From Subtercola sp. PAMC28395 (GTDB lineage Bacteria > Actinomycetota > Actinomycetes > Actinomycetales > Microbacteriaceae), in contig NZ_CP076547.1 of assembly GCF_018889995.1 (NCBI RefSeq), forward strand, positions 930,001 through 994,000: a stretch of DNA of 64,000 bases, written 5' to 3'. Below are positions 34,985 to 45,729 of this stretch, piece after piece. The translations under genes and the position numbers were made by a program. A model generated the notes under the pieces. It was given only the letters and a program-made list of their open reading frames with translations, searched no databases and was not told the origin of the DNA. The stretch's first letter is position 1, and each line of letters starts with the position of its first letter.

Positions 34985-36130
34985 GTGAAGTTTCAAGCAA
35001 ACAGAGACGTATTTAGCGAAGCCGTATCTTTCGCGGTCAAACTTCTACCTCAACGAACGACCCTGCCGATCCTCAGTGGCGTGCTCATCGAGGCTGGCGC
35101 CGATGGGCTCACACTCTCCTCGTTCGACTACGAGGTGTCATCGCAGACACACATCACCGCAGATGTTGAAGAACCCGGTCGTGTGCTGGTGTCGGGCCGG
35201 CTGCTCTCTGACATTGCCAACAGGCTTCCGAATGCCCCGGTGCGCTTCTATACCGAAGACACCCACATCATCGTCACCGCAGGGTCGGCGAAATTCACCC
35301 TTTTGAGTATGCCTGTGGAGGAATATCCAAGCCTGCCTGTCGTCGGTGAAGAATCGGGCCTCCTGAGGGCAGAGGATTTCTCCGCGGCAATCGCCCAGGT
35401 CGCTGTTGCGGCTTCACGCGATGACGTGACGCCAGTGATTACGGGAGTGCAGCTCGAGATATCTGAACGCAGCCTCTCATTGGTGGCCACAGACAGGTAC
35501 CGCGTCGCAGTGCGCAACATCGACTGGGACGCCGGCACGTCGAACATCGAGACCGCATCCGCGCTCGTGCCGGCAAAGACCCTCCAGGAGATCGGCAAGA
35601 CCTTCGGCAACAGCGGCACCATCTCCGTTGCCATCACGAACACCGACGATCGCGAACTGATCGCATTCAAGGCAGATCGCAAGACAGTCACGTCCCTGCT
35701 GATCAAGGGCAACTTCCCTCCCGTCAGACGTCTCTTCCCCGAGACTGTCGAGAACTACGCAGTGATGAACACGGCAGACCTGATCGAGGCAACGAGGCGT
35801 GTCTCGCTGGTGCTCGAGCGCGAGGCGGCGCTGCGGTTCACATTCACCATCGATGGGGTCACACTTGAAGCCGTCGGCTCCGAACAGGCCCAGGCGTCAG
35901 AGACGATCGATGCGCTTCTCACGGGTTCTGACACAGTCGTCTCACTCAAGCCTCAGTTCCTCCTCGACGGACTCGGGGCGGTGCACTCGGAGTACGTGCG
36001 CATCTCGTTCACCAAGACCGACAACCCCAACAAACCGGGGCCTGTGCTGATCACAAGCCAGTCATCCAAAGACCAGCCAGGCTCAGATGACTACAAGTAC
36101 CTGCTTCAACCCAACCTCTTACTTCGCTAG
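34985..36130 (+). CDS. dnaN: DNA polymerase III beta subunit (sliding clamp)
   Basis: The beta clamp, 381 aa, holds the replicative polymerase on DNA and also recruits repair enzymes. Three repeated clamp domains are visible by their starts (KFQANRDVFSEAVSFAVKLL, LRAEDFSAAIAQVAVAAS, MNTADLIEATRRVSLV). Start is GTG 34985 with GAAGG seven bases upstream. It leads the operon dnaN-gnd-recF-dciA. Confidence 0.97.
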   Translation: MKFQANRDVFSEAVSFAVKLLPQRTTLPILSGVLIEAGADGLTLSSFDYEVSSQTHITADVEEPGRVLVSGRLLSDIANRLPNAPVRFYTEDTHIIVTAGSAKFTLLSMPVEEYPSLPVVGEESGLLRAEDFSAAIAQVAVAASRDDVTPVITGVQLEISERSLSLVATDRYRVAVRNIDWDAGTSNIETASALVPAKTLQEIGKTFGNSGTISVAITNTDDRELIAFKADRKTVTSLLIKGNFPPVRRLFPETVENYAVMNTADLIEATRRVSLVLEREAALRFTFTIDGVTLEAVGSEQAQASETIDALLTGSDTVVSLKPQFLLDGLGAVHSEYVRISFTKTDNPNKPGPVLITSQSSKDQPGSDDYKYLLQPNLLLR

Positions 36131-36139
36131 GGAGAAGAC

Positions 36140-37027
36140 ATGCACCTCGGACTCATCGGGCTTGGAAAAATGGGCAACAACATGCGCGAAAGACTGCGCG
36201 AAGCCCAGATCGAGGTCGTCGGTTACGACAGCAATCCTGCTGTGAGTGACGTCGCAGATCTGGCCGCCCTGGCCGCTGCTCTTCCGACTCCGAGAATCGT
36301 GTGGGTCATGGTTCCCGCCGGAGCCATCACCGATTCGGTCATCTCCGACCTCGCTGGTGTACTCGAGGCGGGTGACCTGGTGATCGACGGCGGGAACTCG
36401 CGGTTCACCGAAGACTTCAAACACGCTGAGCAGCTCGCTCAGACAGGCATCAACTTTGTCGATGCGGGCGTCTCGGGTGGTGTCTGGGGGCTGAAGAACG
36501 GCTATGGGCTCATGGTAGGCGGCGACAAGGCCGACGTCGATCGTGCAATGCCGATCTTCGATGCGCTTCGGCCAGATGGGCCACGTGCAGAGGGCTTCGT
36601 GCATGTCGGTGAAGTCGGCGCCGGGCATTACGCCAAGATGGTGCACAACGGCATCGAATACGCATTGATGCAGGCATATGCAGAGGGTTATGAACTCCTC
36701 GACACCAAGAAGGACATCATCAAAGATGTCACAGGCACATTCAAGGCCTGGCAGCGAGGCACTGTCGTGCGATCGTGGCTCCTCGAGCTTCTGGTGCTCG
36801 CTCTCGAAGAAGACCCTGAATTCGTCGACATCGAGGGGTATGTGGAGGACTCCGGCGAAGGTCGGTGGACAATTGAGGAAGCAATCGCGAATGCGGTTCC
36901 GGTCCCGACGATCAGCGCTTCGATCTTCGCCCGTTTCGTCTCACGCCAGGAAGACTCTCCAGCCATGAAGGCTGTCGCGGCGCTCCGCAACCAGTTCGGT
37001 GGTCACGCGGTGAAGAAGGCCGACTGA
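36140..37027 (+). CDS. gnd: 6-phosphogluconate dehydrogenase, short decarboxylating type
   Basis: Oxidative decarboxylation of 6-phosphogluconate to ribulose 5-phosphate in the pentose phosphate pathway. At 295 aa this is the short GndA-like form, usually NAD-preferring, rather than the 470-aa classical enzyme. The coenzyme loop is LGLIGLGKMGNNM; the active-site stretches VDAGVSGGVWGLKNGYGL and GHYAKMVHNGIEYALMQAYAEG are complete. It lies nine bases after dnaN, a placement seen in many actinobacteria, and is cotranscribed with replication genes. Confidence 0.94.
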   Translation: MHLGLIGLGKMGNNMRERLREAQIEVVGYDSNPAVSDVADLAALAAALPTPRIVWVMVPAGAITDSVISDLAGVLEAGDLVIDGGNSRFTEDFKHAEQLAQTGINFVDAGVSGGVWGLKNGYGLMVGGDKADVDRAMPIFDALRPDGPRAEGFVHVGEVGAGHYAKMVHNGIEYALMQAYAEGYELLDTKKDIIKDVTGTFKAWQRGTVVRSWLLELLVLALEEDPEFVDIEGYVEDSGEGRWTIEEAIANAVPVPTISASIFARFVSRQEDSPAMKAVAALRNQFGGHAVKKAD

Positions 37028-37051
37028 CCACCGCTTGCTGAGCGAAAAAGA

Positions 37052-38293
37052 GTGTTAGTCCGTCACCTGAGCCTCACCGACTACCGGAACTATTCCCGCG
37101 CGGAGGTCACGCTGTTCGGCGGCCCTAACCTGTTCGTGGGCCGTAATGGGCAAGGCAAGACGAATCTGGTCGAGGCGCTGGGATATCTGAGCACGCTCGG
37201 CTCGCACCGGGTGTCGAACGACCAGGCACTCATCAAGAGCTCGGCCCAGGCGGCGATCATCCGTGCACGCCTGCAGCACGAGGAGCGCGAACTGCTCGTC
37301 GAACTGCAGTTGAACAGAAGTGAGCCCAATCGAGCCCAGGTCAATCGCAGTGTGGTCAAGGTGCGCGAGATACCGAGGTATTTCTCGAGCGTGTTGTTCG
37401 CTCCGGAAGACCTGGCGCTCGTGAGGGGAGACCCGTCGGTGCGGCGCCGGTTCCTCGACCAACTGCTGGTGGCGAGAACGCCCAGGCTTGCAGGAGTGAC
37501 GGCAGACTACGACCGGGTGCTGCGTCAACGAAACACTCTGCTGAAGTCAGCCAGAAATGCGGGAGTACGCGGGTCGGGGCTCTCGACGCTCGAGATCTGG
37601 GATGATCGGCTGGTCGTTCTGGGTTCGGAGATCATCACCGAGCGAGCCGCTTTGGTGGCTGAGCTCCGCCCACTTGTCGATGCGGCCTACCGGGCCGTGG
37701 CAGGAGCGGACCACGCTCCACGCCTGACGAACCGACTGAGCATCATGCCCGGCATGAATACAGACGACGACCCGCAGGACTCGGGTTCTGTCGACCCTGT
37801 TGCACTCTCTTCCGGCGCTGGCAACGGAATGCCCGAGACGAGGGCGGGGGTCGAAGAAGTCTTTCGGGCCTCCCTCGCTGGGGCTCGCAAACAGGAGATC
37901 GACCGGGGAATCACTCTTGTGGGCCCGCATCGGGATGACGTGGTCTTCGAGTTGAATTCCCTGCCGGCAAAGGGATATGCAAGTCACGGTGAATCCTGGT
38001 CCTTCGCCCTCGGCCTGAAGGTCGCATCGGCAGAGCTGATGCGCGCCGACTCCCGGACGGGCGACCCCGTGGTGATTCTCGACGACGTGTTCGCTGAACT
38101 TGACCAGTCGCGGCGGGGCCGCCTCGCGGCGGCGGTCGGGGGTTTCGAGCAGGTCCTCATCACAGCGGCAGTATTGGAGGATGTTCCTGTCGAGCTCGCT
38201 GCTCACACGGTTCATATCGACGCAGGCGCGATCATCGATCAGAATGCCGATGCCGACGGCCCACCGGGTGAAGGCGGAGGGACAAATGACTGA
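37052..38293 (+). CDS. recF: DNA replication/repair protein RecF
   Basis: An SMC-like ATPase, 413 aa, that helps load RecA at gaps. Walker A is VGRNGQGKTNLVEALGYLS; the signature region is HGESWSFALGLKVASAEL, and Walker B with D-loop is VVILDDVFAELDQSRRGRL. A low-complexity insertion around residues 235-265 is a surface loop unlikely to affect function. Start is GTG 37052. It overlaps dciA by eight bases (ATGACTGA). Confidence 0.96.
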   Translation: MLVRHLSLTDYRNYSRAEVTLFGGPNLFVGRNGQGKTNLVEALGYLSTLGSHRVSNDQALIKSSAQAAIIRARLQHEERELLVELQLNRSEPNRAQVNRSVVKVREIPRYFSSVLFAPEDLALVRGDPSVRRRFLDQLLVARTPRLAGVTADYDRVLRQRNTLLKSARNAGVRGSGLSTLEIWDDRLVVLGSEIITERAALVAELRPLVDAAYRAVAGADHAPRLTNRLSIMPGMNTDDDPQDSGSVDPVALSSGAGNGMPETRAGVEEVFRASLAGARKQEIDRGITLVGPHRDDVVFELNSLPAKGYASHGESWSFALGLKVASAELMRADSRTGDPVVILDDVFAELDQSRRGRLAAAVGGFEQVLITAAVLEDVPVELAAHTVHIDAGAIIDQNADADGPPGEGGGTND

Positions 38294-38843
38294 CGACAAT
38301 TCGCTGGCGGTCCCGGCTCAGAACGGAACGCCATCGGAGGTTCATCCTGGAGAAGAACCACAGCTCGGCGAATCCGCGTCGGTCTACACGAGGTTCAAGA
38401 CAATGTTCGGCGACGCCCGCCTGATCGGCCGGTCGAAGACGAAGCTCCGGCGGATTCCGAGTGGCGAATCGGTTCCCTATGGCACCGGAAGGGACCCCCG
38501 GGGCATCAGCTCGGTGCTCGACGGACTCACGAGTGAGCTGGGGTGGAGCGGTTCACTTGCGAAGTCAGATCTGATGCTGGCGTGGAAGGAGATTGCCGGC
38601 GCCGAAACTGCCGAACACAGTCATCCGGCAGATATCACCGACTCTGTTCTTTCTGTGCAGTGTGATTCGACCGCGTGGGCAACGCAGCTGAGACATATGC
38701 GAACGATGATCCTTACACGCATCGCTGTCGAGTACCCCGATGCCGGAATCGAGTCAGTGCGCTTTCTTGCCCCTGACGCTCCATCATGGAAAAGAGGTTC
38801 CAGATCAATTCCAGGGCGGGGCCCTCGCGATACCTACGGCTGA
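38286..38843 (+). CDS. dciA: DUF721/DciA-family DnaB helicase operator
   Basis: A 185-aa protein with a disordered first 60-70 residues (rich in Glu, Pro and Ser) and a C-terminal DUF721 domain (LAKSDLMLAWKEIAGAETAE, LSVQCDSTAWATQLRHM, VRFLAPDAPSWKRG). DciA is the ancestral loader/operator of DnaB where DnaC/DnaI is absent; mycobacterial Rv0004 occupies the same position between recF and gyrB. Start at ATG 38286 overlaps the recF stop. Confidence 0.9.
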   Translation: MTDDNSLAVPAQNGTPSEVHPGEEPQLGESASVYTRFKTMFGDARLIGRSKTKLRRIPSGESVPYGTGRDPRGISSVLDGLTSELGWSGSLAKSDLMLAWKEIAGAETAEHSHPADITDSVLSVQCDSTAWATQLRHMRTMILTRIAVEYPDAGIESVRFLAPDAPSWKRGSRSIPGRGPRDTYG

Positions 38844-38919
38844 CAAGGCAAAACTGGTCACCCCGCCAAAATAAACGCCCCAGATCGCCAGCAAAGCTCG
38901 TGCCGCGAGCATAGTTTGG

Positions 38920-38925
38920 TAGAAT
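38920..38925 (+). promoter_or_regulatory. gyrB: -10 element of gyrB
   Basis: TAGAAT, 38 bp before the gyrB ATG, in the 120-bp spacer after dciA. The transcript would have a short leader. No confident -35 hexamer was assigned. Confidence 0.55.
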
Positions 38926-38927
38926 GA

Positions 38928-40925
<1,998 letters not shown>

Positions 40926-41001
40926 CACCCGTTCGGTTTGTGATGCGCCGCGAACGTGCGGCTACCCAGACAGAGCACGTCCACAAGACAGATAGAGAAT
41001 C

Positions 41002-43620
41002 ATGACTGACGAAACACCAACAGGCGACTCCATTGCCCCGGACTCCCGAGGCATGATGACCGACCGTATCGAGCAGGTCGACCTGCAGCTCGAGATGCAG
41101 CGTTCGTATCTCGACTATGCGATGAGTGTCATCGTCGGTCGAGCGCTTCCCGATGTCAGAGACGGCCTGAAGCCTGTCCACCGCAGGGTGATCTACGCGA
41201 TGTACGACGGTGGTTACCGGCCTGACCGGGCCTTCTCCAAGTCAGCGCGTGTCGTCGGCGAGGTCATGGGCCAGTTCCACCCGCACGGTGACTCATCCAT
41301 CTACGACGCGCTCGTGCGCCTCATCCAGCCGTGGAGCCTCCGGTACCCGCTCGCCCTCGGCCAGGGTAACTTCGGGTCCGCGGGCAATGACGGTGCTGCG
41401 GCCCCCCGCTACACCGAGACCAAGATGGCTCCCCTCGCGCTCGAGATGGTCAGGGACATCCAGGAAGAGACCGTCGACTTCCAGGACAACTATGATGGGC
41501 GCACTCTCGAACCGGTTGTGCTCCCAAGCCGCTTCCCGAACCTCCTTGTCAACGGTTCCGTTGGCATCGCGGTCGGCATGGCCACGAACATCCCACCCCA
41601 CAACCTGCGCGAAGTGTCATCGGGCGCGATCTGGTACCTCGAGCATCCTGACGCCACCCGTGAAGAGCTTCAGGACGCCCTGATCGAACGGATCAAGGGG
41701 CCCGATTTTCCCACCGGCGCCCAGATTCTCGGTACGAAGGGCATTCACGATGCGTACCGCACGGGGCGGGGCTCGATCACCATGCGCGCCGTTGTCAGTG
41801 TTGAGGAGCTGCAGGGTCGCAACTGCCTGGTCGTCACTGAGCTGCCGTACCAGGTGAATCCCGACAACCTCGCGATCAAGATCGCGGACCTCGTGAAAGA
41901 CGGGAAGATCGGCGGTATCGCCGACATCCGCGATGAGACGTCGGGTCGAACAGGCCAGCGTCTGGTCATCGTGCTCAAGCGAGATGCGGTTGCGAAGGTC
42001 GTGCTGAACAACCTCTACAAGCACACCTCGCTGCAGGAGAACTTCGGCGCGAACATGCTGGCAATCGTCGACGGTATTCCCCGAACGCTGCCGATCGATG
42101 GGTTCATCACCGAGTGGGTCGCCCACCAGATCGACGTCATCGTGCGCCGCACCCAGTTCCGTCTTCGCCGCGCAGAAGAGCGTATGCACATTCTGCGTGG
42201 GTACCTCAAGGCTCTGGATGCCCTTGACGACGTCATCGCGCTCATCAGGCGTTCGGCGACTGTCGAAGACGCCCGTCTCGGCCTCATGAGCCTGCTCGAG
42301 ATCGACGAGATCCAGGCTGATGCGATTCTCACGATGCAGTTGCGACGCCTGGCCGCTCTCGAACGACAGAAGATCGCCGATGAAGCCGCCGAGCTGCAGG
42401 TCGAGATCGATGGGTACCATGTGATTCTTGCGAGCCCTGAGCGCCAGCGCGAGATCATCATCAGCGAACTGACCGAGATCGCTGCGAAGTTCGGTGACGA
42501 TCGCCGCACGGAGATCATGTTCGGCTTCGACGGTGACATGAACATGGAAGACCTCATCCCCGAAGAGGAGATGGTCGTCACCGTGACTCGTGGTGGCTAC
42601 ATCAAGCGAACTCGAAGCGACAACTACCGGAGCCAGCATCGTGGTGGCAAGGGAGTCAAGGGCGCCCAGTTGCGAGCAGACGACGTCGTGGAGCACTTCT
42701 TCGTCACGACCACCCATCACTGGTTGCTCTTCTTCACGAACATGGGCCGGGTGTACCGCGCGAAGACCTACGAACTGCAGGAAGCAGGGCGCGATGCGAA
42801 GGGTCAGCATGTCGCAAACCTTCTCGCCCTTGGTCCGGATGAGCAGATCGCCCAGGTGCTCGACATTCGGGACTACAAAGCCGCAACCTATCTGGTTCTG
42901 GCGACCAGGGAGGGCCTGCTGAAGAAGACCGCCCTCAGTGAATACGACACCAACCGCTCAGGCGGCATCATCGCCATCAACCTCCGTGAAGGGGACGAAC
43001 TCGTTTCGGCTCTGCTCGTGGAAGAGGATTCCGACGTGCTCCTCGTCTCGAAGAAGGGCATGTCTATCCGCTTCACGGCGTCGAATGAGTCCCTTCGCCC
43101 CATGGGCAGATCGACCGCTGGTGTCATCGGCATGAAATTCCGTGACGAGGACTACCTTCTCGATGCGTCAGTGGTAACTGAAGACGGATTCGTGTTCGTC
43201 GTCACCGAAGGTGGCTTTGCCAAGCGCACCTCGGTGGACCAGTACAGGTTGCAGGGTCGCGGTGGGCTCGGAATCAAGGTAGCCAAGCTGCAGGATGCCC
43301 GTGGCGACCTGGCCGGATCGCTCATCGTCGACGAGGACGACGAGGTCTTGGTGGTTCTTGCCAGCGGCAAGGTGGTACGCTCTGCCGTGGCTGAAGTGCC
43401 CGCCAAGGGCCGTGACACCATGGGCGTCGTATTCGCTCGTTTTGCCGATGAGGACCGCATCATCGCGTTGGCAAAGAACACGGAACGTGCTGTGGTCATT
43501 GAAGAGTCGGCAACCGTCGATACCGTGACAAGCGGAGCTGATACCGCAGCCCCAGTCGTGAGTGACTCCCCTGAAACCCCGAGCGAGACCGAAGAAGAGG
43601 ATCGAGTAATCGATGAGTAA
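41002..43620 (+). CDS. gyrA: DNA gyrase subunit A
   Basis: The DNA breakage subunit, 872 aa. The catalytic tyrosine is in [11 protein letters not shown]. The quinolone-determining segment [16 protein letters not shown] keeps the Ser and Asp found in sensitive strains. The GyrA box is [10 protein letters not shown] in the C-terminal beta-pinwheel, a one-residue variant of QRRGGKG. The final 40 residues are acidic and disordered. No intein. Its 3' end overlaps the DUF3566 gene by eight bases. Confidence 0.98.
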   Translation: MTDETPTGDSIAPDSRGMMTDRIEQVDLQLEMQRSYLDYAMSVIVGRALPDVRDGLKPVHRRVIYAMYDGGYRPDRAFSKSARVVGEVMGQFHPHGDSSIYDALVRLIQPWSLRYPLALGQGNFGSAGNDGAAAPRYTETKMAPLALEMVRDIQEETVDFQDNYDGRTLEPVVLPSRFPNLLVNGSVGIAVGMATNIPPHNLREVSSGAIWYLEHPDATREELQDALIERIKGPDFPTGAQILGTKGIHDAYRTGRGSITMRAVVSVEELQGRNCLVVTELPYQVNPDNLAIKIADLVKDGKIGGIADIRDETSGRTGQRLVIVLKRDAVAKVVLNNLYKHTSLQENFGANMLAIVDGIPRTLPIDGFITEWVAHQIDVIVRRTQFRLRRAEERMHILRGYLKALDALDDVIALIRRSATVEDARLGLMSLLEIDEIQADAILTMQLRRLAALERQKIADEAAELQVEIDGYHVILASPERQREIIISELTEIAAKFGDDRRTEIMFGFDGDMNMEDLIPEEEMVVTVTRGGYIKRTRSDNYRSQHRGGKGVKGAQLRADDVVEHFFVTTTHHWLLFFTNMGRVYRAKTYELQEAGRDAKGQHVANLLALGPDEQIAQVLDIRDYKAATYLVLATREGLLKKTALSEYDTNRSGGIIAINLREGDELVSALLVEEDSDVLLVSKKGMSIRFTASNESLRPMGRSTAGVIGMKFRDEDYLLDASVVTEDGFVFVVTEGGFAKRTSVDQYRLQGRGGLGIKVAKLQDARGDLAGSLIVDEDDEVLVVLASGKVVRSAVAEVPAKGRDTMGVVFARFADEDRIIALAKNTERAVVIEESATVDTVTSGADTAAPVVSDSPETPSETEEEDRVIDE

Positions 43621-44020
43621 CGTAGCCGAGAAGCTCGCCAAGAAGTCATCACGGCCCGCACAGACCAAGCAGGTTCGGCTTCGGCTGGTCTACGTCGACT
43701 TCTGGTCGATTTTGAAGCTCTCATTTCTCTGGTCGATCATTCTCGGTATCGTCACCGTGGTGGCGACATTCCTGATCTGGTCGCTCCTCAACCAGACGGG
43801 TGTTTTCAACTCGATCAACAGTGTGCTGACGGAGATTGCCGGCAGTGGCAACTTCAACCTGAATGACTTCGCCTCTCTCGGCCAGGTCATGGGTTTCGCA
43901 ATCATCGTCGCCATTCTCGACGTGATCGTCATCACCGCCCTGGGTGCAATCGCTGCTGTTCTCTACAACCTGACAGTGAAGATCACTGGCGGAGTCATGC
44001 TCGGTTTCACGAACAAGTAG
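43613..44020 (+). CDS. DUF3566 transmembrane protein
   Basis: A 135-aa membrane protein with a basic N-terminal 25 residues, then [19 protein letters not shown], which marks the DUF3566 family, and two long hydrophobic segments (about residues 40-62 and 95-122). In actinobacteria this gene nearly always follows gyrA. Its function is unknown. It overlaps the end of gyrA (ATGAGTAA), so its synthesis is coupled to gyrase. Confidence 0.92.
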   Translation: MSNVAEKLAKKSSRPAQTKQVRLRLVYVDFWSILKLSFLWSIILGIVTVVATFLIWSLLNQTGVFNSINSVLTEIAGSGNFNLNDFASLGQVMGFAIIVAILDVIVITALGAIAAVLYNLTVKITGGVMLGFTNK

Positions 44021-44072
44021 GTAATGGGTAAGATAGAGAAGTTGCGTCGGGTTCCGACAAAACAGCCCTAAT

Positions 44073-44146
44073 GGGGGTATAGCTCAGTTGGTTAGAGCGC
44101 TTCACTGATAATGAAGAGGTCCCAGGTTCAAATCCCGGTACCCCCA
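44073..44146 (+). tRNA. ileT: tRNA-Ile (GAT)
   Basis: A 74-nt cloverleaf. The acceptor stem GGGGGTA pairs with TACCCCC, the D-arm is GCTCAGTTGGTTAGAGC, the anticodon is GAT at 44107-44109, and the T-arm contains GGTTCAAATCC. The CCA end is not encoded. It lies 52 bp after the DUF3566 stop. Confidence 0.97.
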
Positions 44147-44160
44147 CACAAAACCCTCAC

Positions 44161-44233
44161 GGGGCCTTAGCTCAATTGGTAGAGCGCCTGCTTTGCAAGC
44201 AGGAGGTCAGGAGTTCGATTCTCCTAGGCTCCA
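44161..44233 (+). tRNA. alaT: tRNA-Ala (TGC)
   Basis: A 73-nt cloverleaf. The acceptor GGGGCCT pairs with AGGCTCC, the anticodon TGC is at 44194-44196, and the T-loop contains GTTCGATTC. CCA is not encoded. It follows tRNA-Ile by 14 bp, so both come from one transcript. Confidence 0.97.
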
Positions 44234-44275
44234 CGAAAAAAGACCGGCCTTGTGCCGGTCTTTTTTTGTGGAGCC
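44227..44275 (+). terminator. terminator whose stem includes the 3' end of tRNA-Ala
   Basis: The core AAAAAAGACCGGC/GCCGGTCTTTTTTT (44236-44267) is a standard terminator. The inverted repeat continues outward through GGCTCCAC (44227-44234, the tRNA-Ala acceptor strand) and GTGGAGCC (44268-44275), giving two 22-base arms with a single G-T mismatch and a five-base loop. Confidence 0.88.
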
Positions 44276-44295
44276 CAGGAGGTGGTGTTGACTTC

Positions 44296-44465
44296 TGGCT
44301 TCGCCCGTCCCTGCCGGGCGAACGCGAAGAAAACCGATCGAGCGCGGTCGCTCGATTTTCTTCATCTCAGTCCCGTGTGGATCGGCGGTTTGGCTTCGCC
44401 CGTCCCTGCCGGGCGAACGCGTATGAAGCTCTGTGGGAGGGTTTCGTTTGGCTTCGCCCGTCCCC
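44296..44465. repeat. dispersed palindromic repeat, three copies
   Basis: A 31-bp unit beginning TGGCTTCGCCCGTCCC and ending CCGGGCGAACGCG occurs at 44296-44326 and 44391-44421, identical in both. A truncated copy (first 16-17 bases) is at 44449-44465. Each full unit contains the stem CGCCCG/CGGGCG. The spacers differ in sequence and length (64 and 27 bp), so this is not a simple tandem array. No gene is credible in this 295-bp spacer. Confidence 0.8.
44326..44363. terminator. hairpin between the repeat copies
   Basis: GAAGAAAA and TTTTCTTC flank an inner stem ATCGAGCG/CGCTCGAT with a four-base loop. The only unpaired bases are CCG on one side. It could serve as a second terminator in either direction. 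Confidence 0.55.
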
Positions 44466-44483
44466 GCGCTGGAGGGCATGAAA

Positions 44484-44514
44484 AAACCCGGCGGCGCCAA
44501 GCGCGGCCGGGTTT
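44484..44514 (-). terminator. intrinsic terminator of the minus-strand gene at 44529
   Basis: AAACCCGGC/GCCGGGTTT stem around a 13-base loop, with a six-A run on the left that reads as a T-run on the minus strand. It lies 15 bp after the stop of the 172-aa protein gene. Confidence 0.85.
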
Positions 44515-44528
44515 CTTCTGAGAGAGAG

Positions 44529-45047
44529 TCAGGCGGTGGGAGGAGTGTCGAGCTCGTCTTCGCTGATCCACAACTCGTCGTCGGCGCGGAAGGTCTGCCA
44601 CACCGCGTAACCGATGCCGACTGCGGCGACAACGCCAGCGGCAATAGCGAAGTAGGCGCCGATGTGAGCCGCCTTCTTCGCGGCTGGCGGCTGGGTTCGG
44701 GCCAGAACGCTCTTCACAGTGGGATTCTCCGAGACGCCGATCGCTGCAGCTGCTGAACCCAGTGCACCACCGATGGCGGGGAGATAGTCACTCGCGAAGC
44801 GGGCGCGGGCCTGTTCGCCGGCCACCTTTGCGGCTGCGACATTGCGGGCGAGCACGGTGGCGCCCTGGCTGGTCGCGGTGCGGACGCGGGGAACCACTTC
44901 TTCTTTCGTGAGTTCGCCGAGCTGAAGCTTTGCCTCGTGGGCCACGTGGTTGGCGCGGTCGAGGATCGACTGCTGGTCAAGCCACAGTTCTTCAGCGCTG
45001 CTGCGCAGACGCTTCAATGCCTTCCGGCGCTTACGGGTGAGACTCAT
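44529..45047 (-). CDS. hypothetical single-pass membrane protein
   Basis: A 172-aa protein beginning MSLTRKRRKALKRLRSSAEE. A basic N-terminus leads into a long amphipathic helical region (residues 15-95) that could form a coiled coil. One membrane helix (GAYFAIAAGVVAAVGIGYAVW) is near residue 138, and the acidic tail ends DELWISEDELDTPPTA. No known domain is recognised. ATG 45047 has GGAGGTT at the right distance, so I reject the longer reading to 45344. It is divergent from ppiB. Confidence 0.75.
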   Translation of the reverse strand: MSLTRKRRKALKRLRSSAEELWLDQQSILDRANHVAHEAKLQLGELTKEEVVPRVRTATSQGATVLARNVAAAKVAGEQARARFASDYLPAIGGALGSAAAAIGVSENPTVKSVLARTQPPAAKKAAHIGAYFAIAAGVVAAVGIGYAVWQTFRADDELWISEDELDTPPTA

Positions 45048-45189
45048 CAGAAACCTCCATCGGCTGACAACGCGGATCACCCTTATCTTGCCACGCAAAT
45101 GGTCGCGGCCCCACATTGGTAGCTGACCATCGGCTTTCTTTACGCTGACCCTTGACTGTGCGGCGGAAGGGGTGTGACAGAATTGTTCC

Positions 45190-45729
45190 ATGCCCAAGCA
45201 CACCCATGTCGCAACATTCCACACGAACCTCGGTGACGTCACCGTCAACCTGTATGGCAACCACGCTCCCCAGACCGTCAAGAACTTCGTCGGCCTGGCC
45301 ACCGGTGAGCGCGAGTGGACAGACCCGAAGACGGGTGCGGCCACGAACGCGAAGCTGTACGACGGCAGTATCTTTCACCGCATCATCCCGGGATTCATGA
45401 TCCAGGGGGGCGACCCCTTGGGCAACGGCACCGGTGGTCCGGGTTATCGGTTCAACGACGAGATCAACCCTGAGCTCGGTTTCAGCGAGCCCTACGTACT
45501 GGCCATGGCGAATGCCGGCGTTCAGGGCGGCCAGGGAACCAACGGCTCGCAGTTCTTCATCACCGTCGGGCCGGCAACGTGGTTGCACGGTAAGCACACC
45601 ATCTTCGGTGAGGTTGCCGACGATTCCTCCCGCCGTATCGTCGACAAGCTCGCGGCTGTCGCCACGGATTCCTACGACCGACCTCTTGATGCTGTTGTCA
45701 TCGAGAGTGTTGAGGTCTCAGAGGTCTAA
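45190..45729 (+). CDS. ppiB: peptidyl-prolyl cis-trans isomerase, cyclophilin type
   Basis: A cytoplasmic cyclophilin of 179 aa that speeds proline isomerisation in folding proteins. The active-site stretches are FHRIIPGFMIQGGDPLGNGT, NGSQFFITVG and WLHGKHTIFGEV. There is no signal peptide. CAGAAT lies six bases before the ATG and no Shine-Dalgarno is present, so it may be leaderless. It is followed without any gap by the rhomboid protease gene. Confidence 0.95.
   Translation: MPKHTHVATFHTNLGDVTVNLYGNHAPQTVKNFVGLATGEREWTDPKTGAATNAKLYDGSIFHRIIPGFMIQGGDPLGNGTGGPGYRFNDEINPELGFSEPYVLAMANAGVQGGQGTNGSQFFITVGPATWLHGKHTIFGEVADDSSRRIVDKLAAVATDSYDRPLDAVVIESVEVSEV

Noticed and set aside
44073..44233. 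rRNA operon internal spacer suggested by the tRNA-Ile/tRNA-Ala pair
   Set aside because: There is no 16S or 23S sequence on either side; this pair after gyrA is a normal actinobacterial arrangement.
44207..44644. Open frame on the minus strand over the repeat-rich spacer
   Set aside because: Its repeated GTGEA-like peptides come from the DNA repeats and terminators, and it overlaps the tRNA-Ala end and the 172-aa protein gene.
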